From NCBI GenBank assembly GCA_008081045.1, contig VMDC01000020.1, positions 1 to 64,000 on the forward strand: a stretch of DNA of 64,000 bases. Reading direction: 5' to 3'. Both the position numbers and the translations under genes were made by a program. This document shows, piece after piece, positions 15,581 through 23,505 of the stretch (its first letter is position 1; the number at the start of each line of letters is the position of its first letter). This DNA comes from Gammaproteobacteria bacterium (GTDB lineage: Bacteria > Pseudomonadota > Gammaproteobacteria > Pseudomonadales > Pseudohongiellaceae). A model generated the notes under the pieces. The model saw nothing but the letters and a program-made list of their open reading frames with translations, made no database searches and was not told where the DNA came from.

Positions 15581-17434
15581 TTATTTCGACAGAGCGATGT
15601 AATTATCAACTCGTCGTTCCAGTATTTCCAGTGGTAGCGCACCACCGCCCAGAATTACATCATGGAAGGCCCGAATATCGAAGCGCTCCCCAAGCGCCTC
15701 TTCCGAGCGGGCTCGCAGTTCCTGAATTTTCAGCATGCCAATCTTATAGCTGGTCGCTTGCCCCGGCAGGACGGTGTAACGCCGTACCTCGGATACGATA
15801 GAAGGCAATGGCGTTGACACATTACTGGCGAAATAATCGATTGCCTGCTGTTCGGACCACCCCATTGCGTGAATACCGGTGTCTACCACGAGGCGAACCG
15901 CACGCCACATTTCGCTGACCAGTCGACCAAAGTCGGAATAAGGATCCTGGTAACCCCCCATTTCCTTTGCCAGTAATTCGGTATACAGGCCCCAGCCTTC
16001 TGAGTAAGCGCCAAAACCCGCCTGACTGCGAAACGCTGGAACAGATTCCAGCTCGCGGGCAATGGCTATCTGCATATGGTGGCCCGGCAGACCTTCATGA
16101 TAAGCCACCGCTTCCAGTTCCGTAACGGGATTGGCAGACATATCTGACAAATGGACATAGTAGGTGCCCGGCACGGAACCGTCAGGGCTGCTGGCGAAGT
16201 AATGGGCCGCTGCGCCGTCCTGTTCGCGGAAAGCCTCTACTCGTTTAACCACCAGATCTGCCTTGGGTAAAATTCCAAAATACTGCGGCAGCAGCGCTTT
16301 CATGTTTTCGATGTACTCGGTGGACTCATCAAGATATCGCTGACGACCGTCCTCATCATTCCCGTAGAAAAAGCGCTCATCGCTGGCGACGAAGGCAAAA
16401 AACTCAGACAGGTCGCCGGAAAACCCGACGCGGTCCTTGATCGCTTCCATCTCAGCGCGCAGTCGTGCAACTTCATCCAGACCAATCTGATGAATGTCGT
16501 CTGCGGTCAGGTCGGTTGTGGTCCAGTTGCGCAGCATCTGATTGTAAAAAGCGATTCCATCGGGCAGGGTAGCCACTCCAACCGGTTCGGCGGGGGCATT
16601 GCTTATATCCTGGCTGAGCCAGTCGATCAATGTCTGGTAGGCCGGCTGAAACTGGTTTACCAGTGCGTCACGAGCGCGAACCCTCAATCCTTCCGCCGCT
16701 GCCTCATCAATCTCGCCGGCTTCGACCAGTGCACCAATTTTCGTCTGGGCATCATTCCATAGGGCAGAATCCTGCTCGTTATCGTCAAAAGGCTGCCCAC
16801 TGATGAGGCCGCTTGACGCTTCCATAACAAACTCATAAGCGTAGCGGGGCGGACGCACACCGCGTTCAGCATTGTCTCTCGCCCAGTCGAGTTGCTGTCC
16901 CAGCGCCCGGGAAACGCCACCGATGCGGCTGATGTAAGCCTCCATGTCAGAGAGATTGGCGACTGAGTGATAGTTCATCAGAATGACCGGCAACTGACTG
17001 TGCACTCCACTCATCTGCTCAAAGACATATTCCTGTGTGTTGAACTGAAAGCTGTCTCTGGCTTGCTCATATTGATAAATCCAAAGGTCGTAGGAGGTTT
17101 TTGCTTCAAAATCCAGCGCCTCATAGTTGAATTCGGATTGAAGCTCGCGCACTGTCGCCGCCATCCAGTCAAGCTGCTGCCCGGCGGCTTCGACGGACAT
17201 ATCGTCGATCTGATCATACAGTTCCTTGCGTCCGAGCGCTGACAGGGAGATTGGACTGAACCTGAGTTGCTCTTCATTTTTTTCGTCAAACCAGGCGTTG
17301 ATGCGGGCAGTTTCATCCACGGTCGCTGTCGTTTCAGCGGTACCCGGTTCAGAGCCCGGGGCGGCGCTTTCCGGAGCCGGGTCGCCACAGGTGATCAGAA
17401 GCAGTGACAAAATAAGCGTGATTAAATGTTTCAT
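15581..17434 (-). CDS. DUF885 family lipoprotein, putative zinc hydrolase
   Basis: A 617-residue exported protein with a lipoprotein signal ending LLLITC-G (Cys16). It belongs to the DUF885 family, which is frequent in marine proteobacteria. The zinc-protease-like motif HEGLPGHHMQIAIARE lies in the second half. It is followed by the conserved GAYSEGWGLYTELLAKEMG and the C-terminal YKIGMLKIQELR. The HExxxGH arrangement suggests a metallopeptidase acting on peptides at the cell envelope, although the family's biochemistry is poorly known. The length is typical. It is probably co-transcribed with the small membrane protein downstream. Confidence 0.85.
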   Translation of the reverse strand: MKHLITLILSLLLITCGDPAPESAAPGSEPGTAETTATVDETARINAWFDEKNEEQLRFSPISLSALGRKELYDQIDDMSVEAAGQQLDWMAATVRELQSEFNYEALDFEAKTSYDLWIYQYEQARDSFQFNTQEYVFEQMSGVHSQLPVILMNYHSVANLSDMEAYISRIGGVSRALGQQLDWARDNAERGVRPPRYAYEFVMEASSGLISGQPFDDNEQDSALWNDAQTKIGALVEAGEIDEAAAEGLRVRARDALVNQFQPAYQTLIDWLSQDISNAPAEPVGVATLPDGIAFYNQMLRNWTTTDLTADDIHQIGLDEVARLRAEMEAIKDRVGFSGDLSEFFAFVASDERFFYGNDEDGRQRYLDESTEYIENMKALLPQYFGILPKADLVVKRVEAFREQDGAAAHYFASSPDGSVPGTYYVHLSDMSANPVTELEAVAYHEGLPGHHMQIAIARELESVPAFRSQAGFGAYSEGWGLYTELLAKEMGGYQDPYSDFGRLVSEMWRAVRLVVDTGIHAMGWSEQQAIDYFASNVSTPLPSIVSEVRRYTVLPGQATSYKIGMLKIQELRARSEEALGERFDIRAFHDVILGGGALPLEILERRVDNYIALSK

Positions 17435-17570
17435 CGGACAGTCTCGGAACAGAAAGAAAGGGGTATCGTTATCGCGACATTGGAAAGCGCAAGCTCACAG
17501 TCAACATGCGCCAGCTCGGTCAACTGTTCACAACAGCATTGAATTCTGGCGTTGTCTGTGGCGCGTCAGA

Positions 17571-17738
17571 CTATTGCAGTGGCTGGAAGTCTTCTTTATA
17601 CCTGACAGAGCAGTCCGGGCACACCCAGTCTTCCGGTAACTCGTCAAACGGGGTGCCCGGGGCAAACCCCTCGTGTTCATCACCGAGGTCCTGATGATAC
17701 TGATAGCCACAGCCCGGGCATTCATGCACTGAACTCAT
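17571..17738 (-). CDS. Rubredoxin
   Basis: A 55-residue gene. It encodes MSSVHECPGCGYQYHQDLG, then a Gly/Pro linker, then LPEDWVCPDCSVRYKEDF. The two CPxC pairs hold one Fe(SCys)4 centre, as in AlkG-type rubredoxins. Its ATG overlaps the TGA of alkB by one base (TGATG), indicating translational coupling. Rubredoxin delivers electrons from a rubredoxin reductase to the AlkB di-iron centre. No reductase gene is seen in the window, so that partner must lie elsewhere. Confidence 0.96.
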   Translation of the reverse strand: MSSVHECPGCGYQYHQDLGDEHEGFAPGTPFDELPEDWVCPDCSVRYKEDFQPLQ

Positions 17739-18964
17739 CAGGCTGCCTCTGTGGCGGACAGGTTTTCCTTGAGGCCTGCTACTCCGTATTTCGCATACAG
17801 CGCCTCTTTCTTGTCGGGGTCGATGTTGACCCGGGTCAACTCTCCGTCAATGTGAGGCAGAGCCATCAGTCTCGGGTCCATCACCCTGAACCACAGTGGA
17901 GGAACGTAGGCGAGCGGGAACATGCCATTGTAGCCGTTGGGCAGTCGAGGCACGTTCTTGAAATTCCGCAGTGATTGGTAGCGCCGGGTCGGATGGGCAT
18001 GATGATCGGAATGTCTCTCCAAGTGAAACAAGACCAGATTTGTGTATTTGTGATTGCTGTTCCACGAGTGATGGGGCTGGCATCTTTCGTACTTTCCATT
18101 CGGCTCTTTCTGACGCAGCAGGCCATAATGCTCAATGTAGTTCGCGCTGGTCAGTTGCCACCAGGCCAGAAAATTGTGAATGGCCAGAAAGGGAATCATC
18201 ACCCAGCCAAATGCCGCGATGAGGGAAATCTGCAAGGCAAAAGTCACCGCATAGGACTGTAAAATTTCATTTTCCCAGCTCCATACCGAGACCCCCTTCC
18301 GGGTCAGGCGTTCATCCTCAACCGCCCAGGCCCGGCGAAAGGCACCGGGAATTTCGCGTCTGGCAAACTTGTAGATGCTTTCGCCCATTCTTGATGAGGC
18401 AGGATCTTCTGGTGTCGCGACGTCGCGGTGATGACCCCGATTGTGCTCAATACTGAAATGCCCGTAGGCCGGCACGGCTAATACAATCTTTGCCAGGTTG
18501 CGCTCCAGTTGAGTCTTTTTGTGGCCCAACTCATGACCGGTGTTAATTCCCAGGCCGTTGGCGATTCCCGCTGAGACCGCCAGCAGGAGTACACCCCACC
18601 AGGACAGTGCCTGCGTACCCGCCCAGTACGCCGCTCCGATCAGAGAGGCAAAATGCAAAGGGACGGTGAGCATGGGCAGCAGTCGGTAGTAGGAGTCCTC
18701 TTCCAGCAACGGCACGATTTCTTCGGGCGGGTTGTTTTCATCCTCTCCCAGCCACCAGTCCAGAATCGGTCCAATCACATAAACAACAAAAAGCGGCAAC
18801 GCGAGCCAGGCCTGATGACCAAACAAGGCGTGCGCCCCGATGCCCAGAAAAGGCATGAGCGCATAAGCTAGAGAGGCCGTCCAGAGATAGCGCTTGGTGT
18901 CGGTGAAGGACATGTCGCCGGCATCAGTGGCAAGGGTGTAGGTTTTCATGTTTCGCTTTACCAT
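17738..18964 (-). CDS. alkB: Alkane 1-monooxygenase (AlkB)
   Basis: An integral-membrane di-iron hydroxylase that converts medium- or long-chain alkanes to 1-alkanols. All histidine boxes are present: HELGH (144-148), EHNRGHH (173-179), NYIEHYG (275-281) and the diagnostic LERHSDHHAHPTRRYQ (315-330). Six hydrophobic segments are visible, and the 408-residue length is typical. ATG 18964 has AGAAAG upstream; ATG 18949 (MKTYTLAT) is an alternative. Rubredoxin overlaps its 3' end. The same window holds a GMC oxidoreductase and a PQQ dehydrogenase that could oxidise the alcohol product, but they are not linked in an operon. Confidence 0.96.
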   Translation of the reverse strand: MVKRNMKTYTLATDAGDMSFTDTKRYLWTASLAYALMPFLGIGAHALFGHQAWLALPLFVVYVIGPILDWWLGEDENNPPEEIVPLLEEDSYYRLLPMLTVPLHFASLIGAAYWAGTQALSWWGVLLLAVSAGIANGLGINTGHELGHKKTQLERNLAKIVLAVPAYGHFSIEHNRGHHRDVATPEDPASSRMGESIYKFARREIPGAFRRAWAVEDERLTRKGVSVWSWENEILQSYAVTFALQISLIAAFGWVMIPFLAIHNFLAWWQLTSANYIEHYGLLRQKEPNGKYERCQPHHSWNSNHKYTNLVLFHLERHSDHHAHPTRRYQSLRNFKNVPRLPNGYNGMFPLAYVPPLWFRVMDPRLMALPHIDGELTRVNIDPDKKEALYAKYGVAGLKENLSATEAA

Positions 18965-19032
18965 TGGCTTTCTGATAAAAGTCAGTCTAGCCTATCTTTT
19001 GTCGCTTATGAACAAATCCCGGTGTTTTCAGC

Positions 19033-20748
19033 TTATTTCTCAATAGCCGCGGCAAAGACTTCACCAACGCCCCGGTCTCTGGGGTCAGCTGCGGGTCTTA
19101 AAGTGTCTCCGTCTCGCCAGATCACCTGAACATCGCCGAATTCCCAGTCATGGGGCTCCACCCGGTAGCCACGCTCCTCGAGTGCCAACCTGGTCTGGTC
19201 TGGCAAGGGGTTGGCAATGCTTGTCGTGATCAAATCCGGGGGCAGCAGCTGATGGTGAAAGCGGGTGGCGCCGACTGCCTCCAGAGGCGTCATGCCAAAA
19301 TCGATAATGTTGATGACGGTCTGGAATACCGAGGTAAAAATGGTCGAGCCACCCGGGGTTCCGACCACCATCATAACTTCATCACCTTCTAGCAGGATTG
19401 TTGGTGACATGGAGGAGAGTGGCCGCTTACCCGGCTGAATCTCATTGGCATAGCTTCCGACGACGCCATAGACATTGGGGGCACCCGGCTTGGCGCTGAA
19501 GTCATCCATTTCGTTATTGAGCAGAAATCCGGCACCCTCAATGACTACACCGCTGCCAAACGCCCAGTTGATCGTGTAGGTGTTGGATACCGCATTACCC
19601 CACTGGTCGATAATCGAATAATGCGTTGTGTTCGGTGACGTGAGGCCCGGGCTCACACCGTCAAGTCTGGAAATGGTTCTCGGGTTGACTTCCCGGGCAC
19701 GGCGGTTCACGTAGCTGTCAGAAATCAGAGTCTCAATATCAATGTCGACAAAATCGGAGTCACCCAGATACTCTCCCCGATCAGCGAAAACCCGCTTTTC
19801 CATCTCTGCCACCAGATGCACATACTGCGGGGAATTGTGGGCAACGCCCTCAAAATGAGAGGCTAGCGCATCTTTCATTTTCAACAGCTGAATGACACCG
19901 AAACCGCCTGAACTCGGCGGGGGCGAGGATAATACCTGATAGTTGCGCCACCGGGCCTGAAGCGGCTCGCGCCAGACAGCCTCATAACTTGCCAGATCTT
20001 CCAGACTTATGAGGCCATCGTCTTTTGCCATTTGCTCTACGATGAGCCGGGCTGTTTCGCCGCGATAGAAATCTGCTGAGCCCTGAACCGCAATCCGCTC
20101 GAGTGTCATGGCCAGCTCTGGCTGTCGGAAAAGCTGCTCGGCGCTGATCTGCGAAAAATACGCTTTGAAGTTGGTCTTATCGCCAAACCAATCCAGGTTG
20201 GCGTGAATCTCATCAACCAGAACCGGGGCCGGTATAAACCCCTGCCGGGCCAGCTCGATGGCGGGCTGGATGAGGTCCCGCCAGGGCAGCGATCCGTAAC
20301 GCTGATGCGCAGCCCACATGCCGGCTACTGTTCCCGGCACGGCAGCGGCCCTGGCCCCAATCAGCGTCGCATTTTCGATCACCTCGCCCTGTTGGTCGAG
20401 GTACATATCGCGATGCGCAGTAAGGGCCGCTTTTTCCCGGTAATCAAGAAATGCGCTTTCACCCTCCATGTGAGTAAGCATGAACCCGCCACCGCCAATG
20501 TTGCCGGCGTCAATATAGGTCACTGCCAGCGCAAACCCTGTGGCGATAGCAGCGTCCACAGCATTGCCACCGCGTATCAAAATTGCTTTGGCGACTGCTG
20601 CGGCGTAAGGATCCGGGATAGCGATGGCAGCCTGAGCTGTCAAGGGCGCGGGCTCTCCGGTTTGCGCTGAGAGCGTGCTTGCCAACAGGCAGGCGCAAAG
20701 CAGAAGCAGTCGGGCAGAGCGTCCGGTCAAAGTTAACATAGAGGTCAT
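19033..20748 (-). CDS. ggt: Gamma-glutamyltransferase
   Basis: A 571-residue periplasmic Ntn hydrolase that removes gamma-glutamyl groups from glutathione and related peptides. A signal peptide ends near STLSAQ. Conserved parts are GGNAVDAAIATGFALAV and DYREKAP-like LDYREKA. The autocleavage site is SPNTTHYS, where Thr374 becomes the N-terminal nucleophile of the small subunit. GEVFAAA at the end is also typical. The gene follows alkB on the opposite side of a 68-base gap and is probably separately transcribed. It supports use of external glutathione or peptides as amino-acid source. Confidence 0.94.
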   Translation of the reverse strand: MTSMLTLTGRSARLLLLCACLLASTLSAQTGEPAPLTAQAAIAIPDPYAAAVAKAILIRGGNAVDAAIATGFALAVTYIDAGNIGGGGFMLTHMEGESAFLDYREKAALTAHRDMYLDQQGEVIENATLIGARAAAVPGTVAGMWAAHQRYGSLPWRDLIQPAIELARQGFIPAPVLVDEIHANLDWFGDKTNFKAYFSQISAEQLFRQPELAMTLERIAVQGSADFYRGETARLIVEQMAKDDGLISLEDLASYEAVWREPLQARWRNYQVLSSPPPSSGGFGVIQLLKMKDALASHFEGVAHNSPQYVHLVAEMEKRVFADRGEYLGDSDFVDIDIETLISDSYVNRRAREVNPRTISRLDGVSPGLTSPNTTHYSIIDQWGNAVSNTYTINWAFGSGVVIEGAGFLLNNEMDDFSAKPGAPNVYGVVGSYANEIQPGKRPLSSMSPTILLEGDEVMMVVGTPGGSTIFTSVFQTVINIIDFGMTPLEAVGATRFHHQLLPPDLITTSIANPLPDQTRLALEERGYRVEPHDWEFGDVQVIWRDGDTLRPAADPRDRGVGEVFAAAIEK

Positions 20749-21148
20749 TTACAAAAGTCCCAGCTGACAGGCAGCGTGATCATGAGAAGGGTTAAGCCAG
20801 TCAACTGTCAGATCCTGTCCAGTGGAAAGGAACACCACGCGCCCGGCACGTCCGGGTCGCCGAAGAGGACAAGAAGCGGTGCATCCGGGTAGGCGCAATA
20901 CGCGCAGGCTTAAATTGTCCAGTAACCGGTTTGTTTGAGTTCGCGAAGAGCCAGCCCCGGCTCTGCCACATGGCCGGAGCAGAAACAGGCCAACAGTCTT
21001 TGCTTTTTCGCTGTCGTGATAGAGTATAGCCGAAAGCCTCCTTCTTGACTCTCGCTAGGGCTTTATCAAGGGGCTTCATTAGGGCGCTTTATTACGGGGC
21101 TTTACTTGGGTGGAGTTAAGGTCCGCGATTTTTGAGTAGGGAGTAAAA
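20749..21148. other. Intergenic region between ggt and class II aldolase genes
   Basis: This 400-base divergent region has no convincing gene. A 92-codon minus-strand frame (20801-21079) is rich in Lys, Arg, Ser and Thr, runs through the tandem repeat and has no recognisable motif. The region should hold promoters for ggt (leftward) and the aldolase (rightward), but no clear -35/-10 pair was identified. The right end contains a 13-bp tandem repeat. Confidence 0.5.
21058..21109. repeat. Four tandem 13-bp repeats (consensus GGGCTTTATTAGG)
   Basis: Units start at 21058, 21071, 21084 and 21097 and read GGGCTTTATCAAG, GGGCTTCATTAGG, GCGCTTTATTACG and GGGCTTTACTTGG. The core GGGCTTTAT recurs with an exact 13-base period. 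The array ends 40 bases before the aldolase start codon, so it lies in the promoter or leader. The period is not a multiple of three, which argues against coding repeats. Confidence 0.75.
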
Positions 21149-21901
21149 GTGACAGAAGCAAACGACTTACAGAAAACAGAGAAAAATGACTCAGTGGCTG
21201 AGATCCGTGCCCGTCGCAAACGGGAGTGTGCCCTCGGCTACAGACTGTTTGCTGCCCATCGATGGGGCGATTTGGGCGACGGTCACATCAGCGCGCGAGA
21301 TCCTGAAAAGACCGACTGCTTCTGGATGTTGCGCTGGGGTGTTTCTTACCACGCGGCCAGGGTTTCTGATCTGGTACTGGTTGGGCCTGACGGCAGTCTG
21401 GTTGAAGGAGAAGGCACCATCAATATCGCGGGATACTACATTCACCACCCGATTTTGGAAGCACGACCGGATTTGGTCAGCGCGGTGCATGTCCACACTG
21501 GCTGGGGGTCGCCGTTTTCTGCTGAGGCAAGAATGATTGAACCAATCTCTCAGGAATCCTGTATTTTTTTTGAAGATCACGCGCTTTGGAATGACGAAGA
21601 GGTTCAGGTGCAAAGTGTGCCTGCGGGGCGGAGAATCGCTGAAGCGCTCGGGCAAAATAGCGCAATCATCCTGCGAAATCACGGATTGCTGACCGCTGGT
21701 GACAGCGTTGCTGAAGCGGTCGGCCGGTTTGTCTACATGGAGCGGGTCGCCGAACTGCATATGAAAGTGTATGAGCCCAAACCGATTTCGGCAGAGGCAG
21801 CGCGCTTCGCCAAGGCTGATCTGATCAGGATGGGGATTGGGCGCCAGGGATTCTCCAGCCTGTTAAGGCGACATATCCCGGATCCAGATGTGGTGAACTG
21901 A
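21149..21901 (+). CDS. Class II aldolase/adducin family protein
   Basis: A 250-residue class II aldolase fold protein. The N-terminal part has LGYRLFAAHRWGDLGDGHISARDP. The metal-binding His residues are visible in HHPILEARPDLVSAVHVHTGWG and later in AIILRNHGLLTAG. Related enzymes cleave phosphorylated sugars such as fuculose phosphate or decarboxylate related compounds. Many bacterial members have unknown substrates. GTG 21149 is supported by AGGGAG six bases upstream. It is a single-gene transcript next to the 13-bp repeat array, and nothing nearby points to a particular sugar pathway. Confidence 0.88.
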   Translation: MTEANDLQKTEKNDSVAEIRARRKRECALGYRLFAAHRWGDLGDGHISARDPEKTDCFWMLRWGVSYHAARVSDLVLVGPDGSLVEGEGTINIAGYYIHHPILEARPDLVSAVHVHTGWGSPFSAEARMIEPISQESCIFFEDHALWNDEEVQVQSVPAGRRIAEALGQNSAIILRNHGLLTAGDSVAEAVGRFVYMERVAELHMKVYEPKPISAEAARFAKADLIRMGIGRQGFSSLLRRHIPDPDVVN

Positions 21902-21987
21902 CAAACTTCGAGTCAGGGAGGCTCAGTTCTGCGACTGAGCTCCATCCAGATTTGCCACGCGCGTGATGGTCTCCATCCCGATAGCTC

Positions 21988-22575
21988 TCAGTCCGGAATG
22001 TGAAATCCGCTGGCTTCTATTTCTGCCCGGGTCATGTTGACCATTTTGATGTCTAGGTTGATGGTCTCCAGAGGCTCATCCGATTCATCAGTCTCTACTG
22101 CAACGATCTGATCGACTACCTCCATACCGGAAAACACGAAGCCATATATTGTGTAGTTATCATCGAGTCTGGCGATGCCATTGGCATCATGTACCACATA
22201 GAACTGGCACCCTGCTGAGAGCTTGCCGGGATTGTTGTCTCGGCCAGCGGCAAAGGTACCGTATACGTGCCGCAGCTGAGGGCGAAATTCCGGCTCAAGT
22301 AAGTGGATGGAGTAGGCAAAGCCTTCAGGTGTATCCGGGCAGCCGCCCTGCGCGACGAATCCTTCGATGACCCGATTGAAGGAGTAGTCATCGAAGTATC
22401 CTGAGTTGGCCAGATCGATAAAGTACTGCCGATGGACGGGGGTTTCTTCATAGAGCCAGACATAGAGATCGCCAAGCCGAGTGCTGATGCGGGCTACCTG
22501 ATACGTGTCTGGCAAAGCCGCACAGGCCCCGAACGAGCCAAGGAAGAGGGTTAGCAAGATTTTCCGCATGCTCAT
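21988..22575 (-). CDS. Exported cyclophilin-type peptidyl-prolyl isomerase
   Basis: Starting at ATG 22575 (AGGAAT upstream), the product is 195 residues, MSMRKILLTLFLGSFGACAA. The signal may be lipoprotein-like, with Cys after GSFGA. The cyclophilin fold is shown by ISTRLGDLYVWLYEETP, YFDDYSFNRVIEGFVAQGG, QFYVVHD and IYGFVFSGMEVVDQI. It catalyses proline cis-trans isomerisation in the periplasm and assists protein folding. The longer frame to 22617 would put basic and polar residues before the signal. It is monocistronic, convergent with the aldolase gene. Confidence 0.9.
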   Translation of the reverse strand: MSMRKILLTLFLGSFGACAALPDTYQVARISTRLGDLYVWLYEETPVHRQYFIDLANSGYFDDYSFNRVIEGFVAQGGCPDTPEGFAYSIHLLEPEFRPQLRHVYGTFAAGRDNNPGKLSAGCQFYVVHDANGIARLDDNYTIYGFVFSGMEVVDQIVAVETDESDEPLETINLDIKMVNMTRAEIEASGFHIPD

Positions 22576-22818
22576 TGAGGTATTCCTGATTTGTTTACAA
22601 AGGGTTCGACAAAGCATTGCCTGGCTGGGTACAAGGTAAACTGATTGCAGAGCGAAATCATGGCGTCAGGGGGCCAGCGCTTTGCTGACAAAATAGGCGC
22701 GCTTTAATGAAGCGCTCAGTTTGCTGCGGTTCTCGGGGCGTTTTTTCAGCAGGCAAGCTGCTGATTTCGCTGAATCCGGAATAGGTTCTGCTCTTGCGGT
22801 TCAAAGGATATCGGCGGG

Positions 22819-23505
22819 TCAAGTCGGCACGAACCCGCAGTGGAATCTGAACTCTGTCCCAGTACCGAGTTCGCTGGTAACCGTTATATCGCCTCCCATT
22901 AATCTGGCGTAGTTCAAGGCGATGTGCAAACCCAGCCCGGTGCCGCCGAAATTTCGCTTATTGCCTTCATCGACTTGCGAAAACGGATCGAACAGTGCTG
23001 CCAGCTTTTCTTCGGGGATGCCGATGCCGGTGTCGTAAATCCTGAAGATCAGGTAGTGCTTGCCGTCTTTTGATTCAACGCTTGTTTGTTTTTTCACGTA
23101 CCCTGAAGAAGTAAACTTCACGGCGTTTCCTACCAGATTAATCAGCACCTGCTTAAGCTTGATGTCGTCGAGTTTGATTCTGTCAGGAACGTCATCAGCA
23201 ATATCATGTTCGTACGCGACGCCTTCTTTCAGGTTGGTTTTGCACATCTCCCGCACATCGCCGAGCAATTTGAACAAACTGCAGTCTCTTTCATTGAGCT
23301 CTTCGCCCTTGGCTTCAAATTTAGAAAAATCCAGGAGATTCATAATCAGAGTGCGCAGGTGTTCACTGGAGCGCGATAGAATCTCCAGCGCTTCAACTGC
23401 ATCCGCCTCCATCTCCATTTCTTTCAGGATGAATGCCATTGAGATGATGGCGTTGAGAGGCGTTTTGATCTCGTGACTTAGCCTATTTCTTGTATCTTGC
23501 CTGGT
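22819..23505 (-). pseudogene. Decapitated sensor histidine kinase remnant
   Basis: The frame contains a complete HATPase_c domain: N box NLVGNAVKFT, G1 DTGIGIPEEKL, F box FDPFSQVD and G2 GGTGLGLHIA. Part of a HisKA domain precedes it, with the phospho-accepting H box SHEIKTPLNAII at 23478-23443. The frame begins at an in-frame TAG (23508-23506). There is no start codon before the H box. The only ATG (23439) would leave out the catalytic His. Upstream DNA is the 3' end of the copper-monooxygenase gene, whose stop is at 23485-23483. The sensor and N-terminal half of the dimerisation domain are missing, so this is most likely a deletion remnant. Confidence 0.8.

Noticed and set aside
20801-21079. 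Minus-strand 92-codon frame between ggt and aldolase
   Set aside because: It has a basic, low-complexity translation and starts within the 13-bp repeat array, with no motif or Shine-Dalgarno sequence.
22819-23439. Intact small histidine kinase starting at ATG 23439
   Set aside because: That start would leave out the phospho-accepting His, which is encoded upstream in the same frame with no start codon.
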